From Altererythrobacter sp. (GTDB lineage: Bacteria; Pseudomonadota; Alphaproteobacteria; Sphingomonadales; Sphingomonadaceae): a DNA stretch of 36,858 bases. Made by a program: the position numbers and the translations under genes. This document shows, in pieces, positions 8,418 to 16,640 of this stretch (positions are counted from its first letter, which is position 1; the number at the start of each line of letters is the position of its first letter). The notes beneath the pieces were generated by a model, which was not told the DNA's origin, did no database searches, and saw only the letters and a program-made list of their open reading frames with translations. The stretch covers positions 1 to 36,858 of the forward strand of contig JALRKY010000038.1 of the NCBI GenBank assembly GCA_023260985.1, written 5' to 3'.

Positions 8418-8627
8418 TCAGGCAGAATGAAGATTTATTGCTTGCCTCTCGCCATCGGCGCCAACGTCGACTTCATAGCTGAAGCGTTGTCGTTCCTGCA
8501 CTTTATCGCCCACATTTCGGCGGACGTCGATCTGGCGGAACGGCAGCACTTCTCCGCCATCTTCAGGGCTTATGAAGCCGGTGCCGGTCATTCGGTTGAA
8601 GGTCTGCACCTTGCCGCGGTTGGTCAT
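8418..8627 (-). CDS. Diverged cold-shock-domain protein
   Basis: A 69-residue protein with the length and strand pattern of a cold-shock domain (GKVQTFNRMTGTGFISPEDG, then FSYEVDVGADGERQAINLH), but altered binding motifs. RNP1 reads TGTGFISP instead of KG(F/Y)GFI, losing the first aromatic and the lysine. RNP2 reads EVLPFRQI instead of VFVHFS, losing the usual Phe and His. It may bind nucleic acid differently or bind another partner. ATG at 8627 with AAGGAG upstream. It is the first gene of a likely cotranscribed series: this gene, the 60-residue protein, cspA, the 67-residue protein. Confidence 0.85.
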   Translation of the reverse strand: MTNRGKVQTFNRMTGTGFISPEDGGEVLPFRQIDVRRNVGDKVQERQRFSYEVDVGADGERQAINLHSA

Positions 8628-8889
8628 GTCTGCTCCTTCTTTCTTGCTGCGGTCTGTTCGCAGCTGGCCACGCCGGGGTGGCTAAAAGACGTAAAAGGTC
8701 GTCCGGTCCGGCAATCCGGCTTGCCAGCGCAGCCTGCGCCTCATCCGAAGTGTCGCGCGCAGCGGCAAAAGGGCCGTAACGCGGATCGAGCCGTATCGCG
8801 GCCCCGCCATCTACTGCGAGATGCGCGAGCCGCCCCTGCAGCATGTTCCAGACTTGCCGGTCGAGCGCCGCGTCGATGGCCGCGCTCAC
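8563..8889 (-). pseudogene. N-terminal remnant of a GNAT-like acetyltransferase
   Basis: An open frame of 108 codons starts at GTG 8889, overlapping the recN stop in a GTGA. Its first 75 or so residues (DRQVWNMLQGRLAHLA, RLDPRYGPFAAARD, then DDLLRLLATPAW) resemble the N terminus of sphingomonad GNAT N-acetyltransferases, from memory only. Family-like sequence ends near 8665; the rest is out-of-frame reading through the start of the cold-shock gene (8627). No acetyl-CoA-binding motif remains, so this is probably a gene cut off by a deletion that brought the cold-shock cluster next to recN. Confidence 0.5.
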
Positions 8890-10550
8890 ACTCCCTCCAG
8901 CAACCGGTCAGCCTGTGCGCGCGCCTCGGGCGTGACTTCGGCACCGGAAAGCATGCGGGCGATTTCCTCCTGCCGCCCGGCCTGGTCGAGCAGCGTCACC
9001 CCGGTCTTCGTCACCGTGCCTTCGGAAGACTTGGCTATGAGGTAATGCGTGCCCCCGCGAGCGGCAACCTGCGGCGAATGGGTGACCGCCAGCAATTGCC
9101 CAGCATCAGCCAGCCGCGCGAGCCGCTCGCCGATCGCCGAAGCTACCGCCCCGCCCACGCCGCGGTCGATCTCGTCGAAGATCACCGTCGCCGCCCCTCC
9201 CTGTTCGGCCAGCGCAACCTTGAGCGCGAGGATGAATCGCGACAATTCGCCGCCCGACGCGATCTTGTTGAGCGGCGCAAAGCCCGCTCCGGGATTGGTG
9301 GCGATGAGGAACTCGACGCTGTCGATCCCGTGCGCGCCCCAGCGCTCTTCCGGCAAGCGACCGATCGCCGTGAGGAAGCGCGCGGCATTGAGCTTGAGCG
9401 GAGCCAGTTCCGTCGCCACCGCATTGTCGAGCGCCTTGGCCGCCGCAAGCCGCGCCTCATGCACCGCTTCGGCGCGTTGGCGATAGGCCTCGCCCGCTTC
9501 GCGCGCGGCGGTCTCGAGCGCGTCGAGCTCTGCCTCGCCGCCTTCGATCGCGTCGAGCGCGCGGCGCATGTCGCGTATCTTCCCGGGCAGGTCGTCAACC
9601 TCGCAGCGATGCTTGCGGGCGATGGCACGCAGTTCGAACAGCCGGGTTTCAGCAGCATCGAGTTCGGCGGGATCGTGGATCAGCGCTTCGGCAGCCATGG
9701 CCAGCCGGTCTTCCGCTTCGCCCGCTTCCACCAGCGCGCGGTCGAGCGCGGAGAGCGCTTCGGAAAGCAACGGGTGCTCGGGCGCGATCCGGTCAAGCCG
9801 CCGGGCCGCGACGCGCAGCGCCGCCAGCGGCGAATCCGATTCTTCCCAGATGTGGCGAAGTTCTTCGAGGTCGCCCGCCAGCTTTTGGCCCTTCTGCATC
9901 GTAGCACGGGTTTCGGCGAGCCGCGCCTCTTCGCCCGCCTGCGGTTCGAGCACTGTCAGTTCGGCCAAGTGCGCCAGCAATAGGTCCTGGTCTTCCTTGG
10001 CCTGCTCCACCTCGGCGCGCGCATCGACCAGCCGCTCTTCGGCAGCACGCCATTCGCGCCATGCCGCGGCGAGCGCATCGACATCGGCACCAGCATAGCG
10101 ATCCAGCAGCATGCGGTGGCCGCGCGGGTTAACCAGCCCGCGATCGTCATGCTGGCCGTGAAGTTCGACCAGCGCGGGTGCGATCTCGCGCAGCAGCGCG
10201 ACGCCCACTGGCTGGTCGTTGACGAAGGCCTTGCTGCCTCCGTCCGCCTTGAGCTGGCGGCGGATGATCAGCGGCTCGCCCGGTTCGATCTCAAGGTCGG
10301 CCTCGTCCAGCGCTTCCGCAGTCGCAGAAGGAAGCGCGGCGAATTCGAAGCTGGCGGCGACGCTCGCCTTGTCCTGCCCCGCGCGGACCAGCGCGCTGTC
10401 AGCCCGGTCGCCCAGTACCAGCCCCAGCGCGTCGAGCAGGATCGACTTGCCCGCTCCCGTCTCGCCGGTGAGCACACCCAGCCCGCGCCCGAAATCGAGA
10501 TCGAGCGCTTCGATGAGGACGATGTTGCGGATCGAAAGCCGGGTCAGCAT
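8886..10550 (-). CDS. recN: DNA repair protein RecN
   Basis: A 554-residue SMC-like ATPase of usual length. The N-terminal ATP-binding half has Walker A GETGAGKS (residues 29-36) within GVLTGETGAGKSILLDALGL. A long charged coiled-coil middle follows. The C-terminal half has the KIASGGELSRF signature and Walker B VIFDEIDRGVGG (D459/E460), then a conserved VTHSPQVAARG. RecN acts in the cytoplasm in double-strand break repair with RecA. It follows bamD by 68 bases, a conserved alphaproteobacterial order often continued by ligA; here ligA is absent and an acetyltransferase remnant follows instead. The start ATG at 10550 matches the family N terminus MLTRLSIRNIVLIE. Confidence 0.95.
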   Translation of the reverse strand: MLTRLSIRNIVLIEALDLDFGRGLGVLTGETGAGKSILLDALGLVLGDRADSALVRAGQDKASVAASFEFAALPSATAEALDEADLEIEPGEPLIIRRQLKADGGSKAFVNDQPVGVALLREIAPALVELHGQHDDRGLVNPRGHRMLLDRYAGADVDALAAAWREWRAAEERLVDARAEVEQAKEDQDLLLAHLAELTVLEPQAGEEARLAETRATMQKGQKLAGDLEELRHIWEESDSPLAALRVAARRLDRIAPEHPLLSEALSALDRALVEAGEAEDRLAMAAEALIHDPAELDAAETRLFELRAIARKHRCEVDDLPGKIRDMRRALDAIEGGEAELDALETAAREAGEAYRQRAEAVHEARLAAAKALDNAVATELAPLKLNAARFLTAIGRLPEERWGAHGIDSVEFLIATNPGAGFAPLNKIASGGELSRFILALKVALAEQGGAATVIFDEIDRGVGGAVASAIGERLARLADAGQLLAVTHSPQVAARGGTHYLIAKSSEGTVTKTGVTLLDQAGRQEEIARMLSGAEVTPEARAQADRLLEGV

Positions 10551-10618
10551 TGCGCCGACCTAACTAGCGCGCCCAAGCGCCCGCGTCACCAATCGCGCGC
10601 GGGTTGCGAACAGCCAAA

Positions 10619-11443
10619 TCAGGTGGGGTGGACGCTCGAAGCGTGCTTCTGCACGAGCTGGTAGGCCTTTTCGTACCATTCGCTGCCCGGATAGTTGGCA
10701 CCCAGCACCGCGGCATATTTCACCGCTTCGTCCGAAATGCCCAGCGCCAGGTTGGACTCGGTCAGTCGATAGAGCGCCTCGGGCGTATGGCTGGTGGTCT
10801 GGAAACCTTCGACTACGTTCTGGAAGCGCAGCTGCGCCGCCAACCACATGCCCTGCCTCTGGTAGAGGCGGCCGATCTCCATCTCCTTGCCCGCGAGGTG
10901 GTCGTTCACAAGGTCGAGCTTGAGGCGGGCGTCAGCGGCATACTCGCTGGTGGGGAAACGCCGGTCGACGTCGCGCAGCGCGGTCTGCGCCTGCTTGGTG
11001 ATGCTCTGGTCACGCTGCACGTCGCTGATCTGCTCGTAATAGCTGAGCGCGATCAGGTAATAGGCATAGGGTGCGTCCTTGTTGCCCGGATGGATTGACA
11101 GGAAGCGCTGCGCGCTCTGGATCGCCTGGTTGTAATCCCGCGCGACGTAATAGCTGAACGCGCTCATCAGCTGCGCACGACGGGCCCAGGGCGAATAGGG
11201 GTGCTGGCGCTCCACCTCGTCGAACAGCGCCGCGGCGAGCCGCGTATTGCCGCGATCGAGGCGACGCTTGGCCTCGGCATAGAGCGATTCCACGTCGCGC
11301 GCGACATAGGCCACGTCTTCGGTGCCCGACTTGGCGCCCCCGGCGCAACCGGCGGTGAGCAGGGTTACCGCGGCCATTGCGGCGGCAAGAACAGGCTTTG
11401 GGGTGGTCAAGCGCGAATTCCCGGAAAATGCGAACAACGTCAT
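10619..11443 (-). CDS. bamD: Outer membrane assembly lipoprotein BamD
   Basis: A 274-residue lipoprotein of the BAM complex, which inserts beta-barrel proteins into the outer membrane. The N terminus is a lipoprotein signal with lipobox LTAGC at Cys33. TPR-like repeats follow: LYAEAKRRLDRGNTRLAAAL with FDEVERQHPYSPWARRA, then YNQAIQSAQRFLSIHPGN, and later repeats with DRRFPTSEYAADARLK. This matches BamD/YfiO in length and pattern. I start at ATG 11443 (MTLFAFSGN) because the signal follows directly; an upstream start at 11530 would precede the signal with an unlikely Arg-rich leader. It precedes recN on the same strand. Confidence 0.93.
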   Translation of the reverse strand: MTLFAFSGNSRLTTPKPVLAAAMAAVTLLTAGCAGGAKSGTEDVAYVARDVESLYAEAKRRLDRGNTRLAAALFDEVERQHPYSPWARRAQLMSAFSYYVARDYNQAIQSAQRFLSIHPGNKDAPYAYYLIALSYYEQISDVQRDQSITKQAQTALRDVDRRFPTSEYAADARLKLDLVNDHLAGKEMEIGRLYQRQGMWLAAQLRFQNVVEGFQTTSHTPEALYRLTESNLALGISDEAVKYAAVLGANYPGSEWYEKAYQLVQKHASSVHPT

Positions 11444-11588
11444 GGGACGCAGCCTATAACCAGCCCCCGGCTGAACGCCAAGTGAAGTTCCTGCAAATTC
11501 CGCAGCCTTGTGCCTCCACCTCGCCCGCACCCCCTACCGGCGGGTTAACCAGTGGCATTCAGCAGGATGTTAACCGCTCCGGGATATC

Positions 11589-12197
11589 TCACTGGTTGTT
11601 CTGCGTCAGTTGTGGTCGATCTGATACCTTTGCCAGCACCCACCATAACCCAAACAACCAGAGTGCGATCAGCACATGATACAAGTGCCAACTGGCGTCG
11701 ATACCAAGCAAGGTTGATTGGCGAACCAGCAGCAAGTTGACGAGAAAGATCGCAACCACGCCCGCCCTTAGCAACCGCTGCTTTGTGCTAGCCGCAGGCC
11801 AAGTTGAACAGGCAATGATCGCCACTATCAGCCAAGCCAAGAAGATTAGGATAGTCGCGTCGGGCACAACCAGTACTGACCCCAGGGTTGCTGCGGTGAG
11901 GGCGATGGCGACGCCTAATCGCCACCCAACCCAAAACCTCGGCGGAACCTTAAGGCATTGTATTGCAACCAGCGCCATCGCGGTTGCGCCGCTGACTTGC
12001 GAGAAATCGCGATGGAAGGTTGCGAGTTCCTCGATCTGGCCAAGACTAAAGCGCACGACGCCGATGCCCGCAGCGATACCGAAAATCGTAACGCCAAGCG
12101 CACCGAACCACGCCCTACGTCGCGTCATTCGCAAAGCGACCCATATGGCCACCAAGACAATCAGCGCTTCGGACAAGGCGTAATGCGGTGCGGGCAT
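11589..12197 (-). CDS. Hypothetical membrane protein partnered with the sterol desaturase
   Basis: A 202-residue protein with about six hydrophobic membrane segments (ALIVLVAIWVAL, then GVTIFGIAAGIGVV, LGVAIALTAATLGSVLV, ILIFLAWLIVAII, VVAIFLVNLLLV and LYHVLIALWLFGLWWVL) and short charged loops. No named family is recognised. A conserved-looking His in HRDFSQVSGAT and paired His residues near the C terminus (SWHLYHVL) lie near membrane boundaries and could be functional. I start at ATG 12197, which is one base past the sterol desaturase stop (12199-12201); translational coupling is likely. The pair therefore probably works on the same lipid or membrane process. Confidence 0.7.
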   Translation of the reverse strand: MPAPHYALSEALIVLVAIWVALRMTRRRAWFGALGVTIFGIAAGIGVVRFSLGQIEELATFHRDFSQVSGATAMALVAIQCLKVPPRFWVGWRLGVAIALTAATLGSVLVVPDATILIFLAWLIVAIIACSTWPAASTKQRLLRAGVVAIFLVNLLLVRQSTLLGIDASWHLYHVLIALWLFGLWWVLAKVSDRPQLTQNNQ

Positions 12198-12198
12198 C

Positions 12199-13158
12199 TC
12201 ACGTCTTCGCAAGCAGGGTGACAGTTTCCTGGGTGCCGCGAGTTTGACCAGCCCCGTCATTCGATTGCGCCGCGAGATGTTCGGCCTTGATCTGCTCCGA
12301 TGTCAGCCGCGATCCGTCATGGCACCAGCCCGGAGGTGCGAGCACGTAGAGGATGCGCTGCCATAGCGTGATGCCGCGTTGCGAAGCGTCCTTCAGGATA
12401 CCCCAATATTCATGGAAGATGATGACGAAAGGATTGAGCGTTTCAAGGTTCTTGACCAGGCCGAAATCGACCTGCTCCTCTTCGGGCACGAATGTGCCGA
12501 ACATCTTGTCCCAGACAATCAGAGTGCCCGCGTAGTTCGCGTCGAGATATTGCGGGTTGCGACCATGGTGCACGCGGTGGTGCGAGGGCGTGTTGAACAC
12601 AGCTTCGAACCAGCGCGGCATCTTGTCGAACAGCTGAGTGTGGAGGAAGAACTGGTAGGTCGCGTTGATCACACCGCAAAACAGTACGACGACCGGATCG
12701 AACCCGATCAGCACCAACGGCACCTTGAACATCATCGTCCCGGTAAAGTGCTTGGTCCAACCCTGACGCAGTGCGACCGAAAAATTGTACTGCGTGCTCG
12801 AATGGTGGGTGACATGCATAGCCCACACCCAGCGAACCCGGTGCGCGATACGGTGGTGCCAATAATAACGCAAGTCATCGAGTATGAAGCAGGCGACGAG
12901 CGACGCGACGGTGAGCGGGATTGTGTAGAGCTGGAACTGCTGGACCCAAAACAGCACGCCCACGGTGATGAATGCGGTCGCGCCATTGGTTATAGCGCTG
13001 ACAAGGCCCAGCCCCATCGACACGCCATTGTCCTTCATATCGCCGACGCCACGCTCGTGGAAGAAGTGGTTGAAGACCGACTCGCCGAAAATTGCCGCGA
13101 AATAGAGCGGGATCACGATCATCGCGATGTCGGAATTGATGATGTTCTCAAGCGTCAT
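12199..13158 (-). CDS. Sterol desaturase / fatty acid hydroxylase family membrane enzyme
   Basis: A 319-residue integral membrane di-iron oxygenase. The eight-histidine signature of the family is present: HHRIAH (H101/H102/H106), HVTHH (H115/H118/H119) and HHRVHH (H193/H194/H197/H198), with an additional H173. Hydrophobic segments near residues 11-25, 50-70 and 78-93 anchor it. Members hydroxylate, desaturate or cleave sterols, fatty acids, carotenoids or ether lipids using O2; the substrate here is unknown. I start at ATG 13158 because GAGAGG lies six bases upstream; an in-frame TTG at 13173 is a weaker choice. It is divergent from a LysR regulator and followed with no spacing by a membrane-protein gene. 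Confidence 0.9.
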   Translation of the reverse strand: MTLENIINSDIAMIVIPLYFAAIFGESVFNHFFHERGVGDMKDNGVSMGLGLVSAITNGATAFITVGVLFWVQQFQLYTIPLTVASLVACFILDDLRYYWHHRIAHRVRWVWAMHVTHHSSTQYNFSVALRQGWTKHFTGTMMFKVPLVLIGFDPVVVLFCGVINATYQFFLHTQLFDKMPRWFEAVFNTPSHHRVHHGRNPQYLDANYAGTLIVWDKMFGTFVPEEEQVDFGLVKNLETLNPFVIIFHEYWGILKDASQRGITLWQRILYVLAPPGWCHDGSRLTSEQIKAEHLAAQSNDGAGQTRGTQETVTLLAKT

Positions 13159-13253
13159 GGCCAACCTCTCCAAATCTGTTCGGAGAGGTGTGCCCGAGGT
13201 GTGTGCTGAACAGAATTGAGTACTAAGGCCAAATTTGTTACTAATACGATCAA
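13159..13253. promoter_or_regulatory. Divergent promoter region, sterol desaturase / LysR gene
   Basis: The 95-base interval separates a divergent enzyme and LysR gene, the classic layout for LysR autoregulation and target control. It is AT-rich toward the LysR start and contains the 8-bp palindrome CAAATTTG flanked by two direct copies of TACTAA about 20 bases apart (near 13220 and 13240). I take this as a candidate regulator-binding site; no exact T-N11-A site is certain. Confidence 0.4.
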
Positions 13254-14126
13254 ATGGACGATCTTCGCCTCATGCGACATTTCGAAGCCGTCTATCGGCT
13301 GCTCAGCTTCACGGCCGCTGCTGAAGAGCTGGGGCTGACCCATTCGACGATTACCAAGAGCATCAAGATGCTCGAAGCCGATTGGGAAACGCAGCTGTTC
13401 CATCGCACCACCCGCACCGTGGTTGCGACCGAGGCTGGCAAGAAGCTCTACCCGCAAGCCGTCGAGCTATTGGCATTTGCCGCGAGCGTTCGCGAATCTG
13501 TGTCCGTCGGTGAACACGAGCTCAACATCGTCGGCGGCCCCGGAGTGATCGAGGGCATGATCCATCCGGCGATCATGAGATTTGCCCGGCGCTATCCTAG
13601 GACGCGGATCAACGTTTCCACCATGCCGCCGCACCTTGCAGCCGAAGAACTCGTGCAGCGCCGAATCCATCTGTTAGTCTATCACAAAGCCAGTCTAGCT
13701 GGCCTTCCTCACAAAGATCGTATGAAAGTCACGAATGTGATCGACGAGCCCTATTGGATGATCCATCGCAATGGTCACTCAGTCGCGTCCCGCCCCCACA
13801 CATTCGAGGAAGTCGTGCAATATGATTGGGCGCTTGCCGGATACGACCGCCTGTTCGAGCAATCGCTTCCCGATGATGTACAAAGTATGCTCGAGAAGAA
13901 TGGCGTCCCGCATTATCGTCTGCTCAGCCAGGCCGCATGTATCGAACTGGCCAAGCAGACCGATATCCTGACAACGTTGCCCCAATCCGCGGCGCAAGCG
14001 ATGATTGCCGAGGGCACTGTCGAAGGCGTGCCACATCCCGGCGGCTTTCGCTTCTCGATCGGTGCAGCCGTGCTCTACGATGCAGGCCGCGAGCCGACTG
14101 TCGAACATTTCATCGAGTGTCTTTGA
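13254..14126 (+). CDS. LysR family transcriptional regulator
   Basis: A 290-residue regulator. Residues 1-60 form the winged helix-turn-helix typical of the family (LMRHFEAVYRLLSFTAAAEEL, then HSTITKSIKMLEADW and LFHRTTRTVVATEAG). Residues 90-290 form the two-lobed effector-binding domain, though its sequence is fairly divergent. Transcribed away from the sterol-desaturase gene 95 bases upstream, so it probably regulates that operon and itself. Effector unknown. Start at ATG 13254 fits the family N terminus. Confidence 0.9.
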   Translation: MDDLRLMRHFEAVYRLLSFTAAAEELGLTHSTITKSIKMLEADWETQLFHRTTRTVVATEAGKKLYPQAVELLAFAASVRESVSVGEHELNIVGGPGVIEGMIHPAIMRFARRYPRTRINVSTMPPHLAAEELVQRRIHLLVYHKASLAGLPHKDRMKVTNVIDEPYWMIHRNGHSVASRPHTFEEVVQYDWALAGYDRLFEQSLPDDVQSMLEKNGVPHYRLLSQAACIELAKQTDILTTLPQSAAQAMIAEGTVEGVPHPGGFRFSIGAAVLYDAGREPTVEHFIECL

Positions 14127-14272
14127 TGCTCTACACATAAGACGCGGAGCTTTGGTCAGCTTTCCACCCATTTTTGGAAAATCTGTTGAAATCGAATTGA
14201 TGCCCAAAGCGGTCGAGTCAAACCTTCAGGATTTTGGCGTAAAGCCAAGACGTCACGCGAGGGGCTTCACTC

Positions 14273-14347
14273 TCAATCCTCGCCCATCCGCAATGCCGCA
14301 ATAAAGGCTTCCTGCGGGATGCTCATGTTGCCGTATTCGCGCATCCG
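14273..14347 (-). pseudogene. Extra diverged copy of the lepA 3' end
   Basis: Read on the minus strand, this encodes [20 protein letters not shown] followed by MGED and a TGA stop at 14273-14275. The last 24 codons of the intact lepA (14424 onward) read [20 protein letters not shown] then MGEE, a near-identical peptide. The DNA differs at several silent sites (for example AATAAAGGC against GATGAAAGC), so it is not a recent perfect duplication. Homology stops upstream of the Arg-Met-Arg codons. It is a gene-end remnant left by recombination or by duplication and drift. Confidence 0.75.
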
Positions 14348-14356
14348 TGTGGTCGG

Positions 14357-14381
14357 GAAAACAGGCCCCCGGACTGTTTTC
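14357..14381. terminator. Stem-loop between lepA and its tail remnant
   Basis: GAAAACAG and CTGTTTTC form a perfect eight-base stem with a nine-base G/C-rich loop; each arm is T-rich on one strand, so it could end transcription from lepA (minus) or LysR (plus). A second, weaker stem (CCTCAT/ATGAGG, 14399-14419) lies right after the lepA stop. Function is inferred. Confidence 0.45.
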
Positions 14382-14423
14382 TGATCCTCCCACATTGCCC
14401 TCATTCTGCAATGATGAGGAAAG

Positions 14424-16241
14424 CTATTCCTCGCCCATCCGCAATGCCGCGATGAAAGCTTCCTGCGGGATCGATACGTTGCCGTATTCCCTCATTCTCG
14501 CTTTCCCCTTTTTTTGTTTTTCCAGCAGCTTTTTCTTGCGGGTGATGTCTCCGCCATAGCACTTCGCGGTTACGTCTTTCCGCAGCGCGGCGATCGTCTC
14601 GCGCGCGATCACCTTGCCGCCGATCGCGGCCTGGATCGGGATCTTGAACAGGTGCCGCGGGATCAGGTCTTTCAGCCGCTCGCACATGCCGCGGCCGCGC
14701 TCTTCCGCCACGCTGCGGTGCACGATCAGGCTGAGCGCGTCGACCGGTTCATTATTGACGAGGATGTTCATCTTCACGAGGTCGCCCTCCCGCATGCCGA
14801 TCTGTTCGTAATCGAAGCTGGCATAGCCGCGACTGATGCTCTTCAGCCGGTCGTAAAAGTCGAACACCACTTCGTTGAGTGGCAGTTCATAGGTCACCTG
14901 CGCGCGCGCGCCGACATAGGTCAGATCGTTCTGGATGCCGCGCCGGTCCTGGCACAGCTTCAGGATCGAGCCGAGATATTCGTCGGGCGTGTAGATCACC
15001 GCCTTGATCCACGGCTCATCAATGCTGTCGATCCGGTTCTGTTCGGGCCAGTCCGCCGGATTGTGGAGCATGATGTCCTTCGCATCCTCGTTCTTCGTGT
15101 GACCGAGCTGGATGCGGTATTCTACGCTGGGCGCGGTGGTGATCAGGTCAAGATCGTATTCGCGGCTGAGCCGTTCTTGGATGATCTCGAGGTGCAAGAG
15201 GCCGAGGAAGCCGCAGCGGAAGCCGAAGCCCAGCGCGGCGGAGCTTTCCATCTCGTAGCTGAAGCTGGCGTCGTTGAGCCGCAGCTTGGCGATGCTTTCG
15301 CGCAGCTTCTCGAAATCGGCGGCGTCGACTGGGAAGAGGCCGCAGAACACCACCGGCTGCACTTCCTTATAGCCGGGCAGCGGCGCGGTGGCCCCGCCCT
15401 TAACCGTGGTGATGGTGTCACCCACGCGGGCCTGCTCCACCTCCTTGATCTGCGCGGTGATGAAGCCGATCTCGCCCGGGCCGATTTCGGTCAGGTCGAC
15501 GCGCTTCGGGGTGAAGGCGCCGACGCGGTCGATCAGATGCTGGGTGCCGCCCTGCATGAATTTGACGTTGAGGCCCTTGCGGATCACGCCGTCGATCACG
15601 CGGACGAGGATGACCACGCCGAGGTAGGGATCGTACCAACTGTCGACGAGGCTGGCCTTGAGCGGCGCGGCGCGGTCGCCCTTGGGATGCGGGATGCGCG
15701 CGACGACGGCTTCCAGCACGTCTTCGATGCCGATGCCTGACTTCGCGCTGGTGAGCACGGCGTCAGATGCGTCGAGGCCGATGATGTCCTCGATCTCGGC
15801 CTTGACCTTCTCGGGCTCGGCCGCGGGCAGGTCGATCTTGTTGATGACGGGCACGATTTCGTGGTCGTGCTCGATCGACTGGTAGACGTTTGCGAGCGTT
15901 TGCGCCTCCACGCCCTGCGCGGCGTCGACGACGAGCAGCGCGCCTTCGCAGGCGGCGAGGCTGCGGCTGACCTCATAGGCGAAGTCGACGTGGCCGGGCG
16001 TATCCATAAGGTTGAGCTTATAGGTCTCGCCATCCTTGGCGGTGTAGTTCAGCCGCACGGTCTGGGCCTTGATGGTGATGCCGCGTTCTCGCTCAATGTC
16101 CATATTATCAAGGACTTGCTCGCTCATCTCGCGCTCGGTCAGCCCGCCGCAGGCCTGGATCAGCCGGTCAGCCAGGGTCGACTTGCCATGGTCGATATGG
16201 GCTATGATGGAAAAATTGCGGATCTTCGAAAGGTCGGTCAT
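14424..16241 (-). CDS. lepA: Elongation factor 4 (LepA)
   Basis: A 605-residue translational GTPase of the usual length. The G1 motif AHIDHGKST (residues 14-22), a switch region with [14 protein letters not shown]3 DTPGHVDF, G4 NKIDLP and G5 TSAKSG are all readable. Domain 2, the EF-G-like domains III/V and the LepA-specific C-terminal domain ending in [21 protein letters not shown] follow. EF4 binds stalled ribosomes and back-translocates or aids initiation, mostly under stress. Start ATG at 16241 begins [15 protein letters not shown]. It is monocistronic on the minus strand; downstream lies a diverged partial copy of its own tail. Confidence 0.97.
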   Translation of the reverse strand: MTDLSKIRNFSIIAHIDHGKSTLADRLIQACGGLTEREMSEQVLDNMDIERERGITIKAQTVRLNYTAKDGETYKLNLMDTPGHVDFAYEVSRSLAACEGALLVVDAAQGVEAQTLANVYQSIEHDHEIVPVINKIDLPAAEPEKVKAEIEDIIGLDASDAVLTSAKSGIGIEDVLEAVVARIPHPKGDRAAPLKASLVDSWYDPYLGVVILVRVIDGVIRKGLNVKFMQGGTQHLIDRVGAFTPKRVDLTEIGPGEIGFITAQIKEVEQARVGDTITTVKGGATAPLPGYKEVQPVVFCGLFPVDAADFEKLRESIAKLRLNDASFSYEMESSAALGFGFRCGFLGLLHLEIIQERLSREYDLDLITTAPSVEYRIQLGHTKNEDAKDIMLHNPADWPEQNRIDSIDEPWIKAVIYTPDEYLGSILKLCQDRRGIQNDLTYVGARAQVTYELPLNEVVFDFYDRLKSISRGYASFDYEQIGMREGDLVKMNILVNNEPVDALSLIVHRSVAEERGRGMCERLKDLIPRHLFKIPIQAAIGGKVIARETIAALRKDVTAKCYGGDITRKKKLLEKQKKGKARMREYGNVSIPQEAFIAALRMGEE

Positions 16242-16640
16242 TCGCTTCGCATTTTAGAGAAATCGGCACACAATTTGCCGCCTTGCGCGGCCCTTAGCCG
16301 CACATGACGCGCCTGTCAGCCAACAATGCGAGATTGGGATAAGTGGCTCGGAGCAAGCGCGTGCCTTTTTCGCCGCCATTCCTGACGGTGCCATTCTTGC
16401 TAGCAATCCCTTCATCGCAGCGTTCCTGTAAACTCGTTTTTTGCGCGCCCCGTTTTGACGAGTGGTGCACTATGACAAAAAGGTTGCTGAACCGATAGCC
16501 ACGCCGTCGTTCACGGCACACGAGGCAAGGGTCTCTCAAAGCTATGATCGAGGCCGCGAACAGTCGTCTTGCCAAGCGGGCGGCAGAAGGTCATCTTCGC
16601 TAAAAGACAAAGCACGTCGAAACCGGGAAGATGAATATCG
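16242..16640. other. Intergenic region upstream of lepA and phaC
   Basis: About 400 bases between the divergent lepA and PHA synthase genes. No frame in it looks like a protein. It must hold both promoters, but I cannot point to a convincing pair of hexamers. A 6-bp inverted repeat ACTCGT/ACGAGT with a 20-base spacer sits near 16433-16464. GGGAAG lies about ten bases before the phaC ATG and is its likely ribosome-binding site. Confidence 0.5.

Noticed and set aside
8238..9983. Long plus-strand open frame of 581 codons over recN and the cold-shock genes
   Set aside because: Antisense to clear minus-strand genes in a GC-rich genome; Arg/Pro/His-rich composition, no domain, no ribosome-binding site.
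14514..15740. 408-codon plus-strand open frame
   Set aside because: Antisense of lepA; no recognisable motif.
16294..16575. 93-codon minus-strand frame between lepA and phaC
   Set aside because: Arg/Cys-rich without motif; fits random open frame in intergenic DNA.
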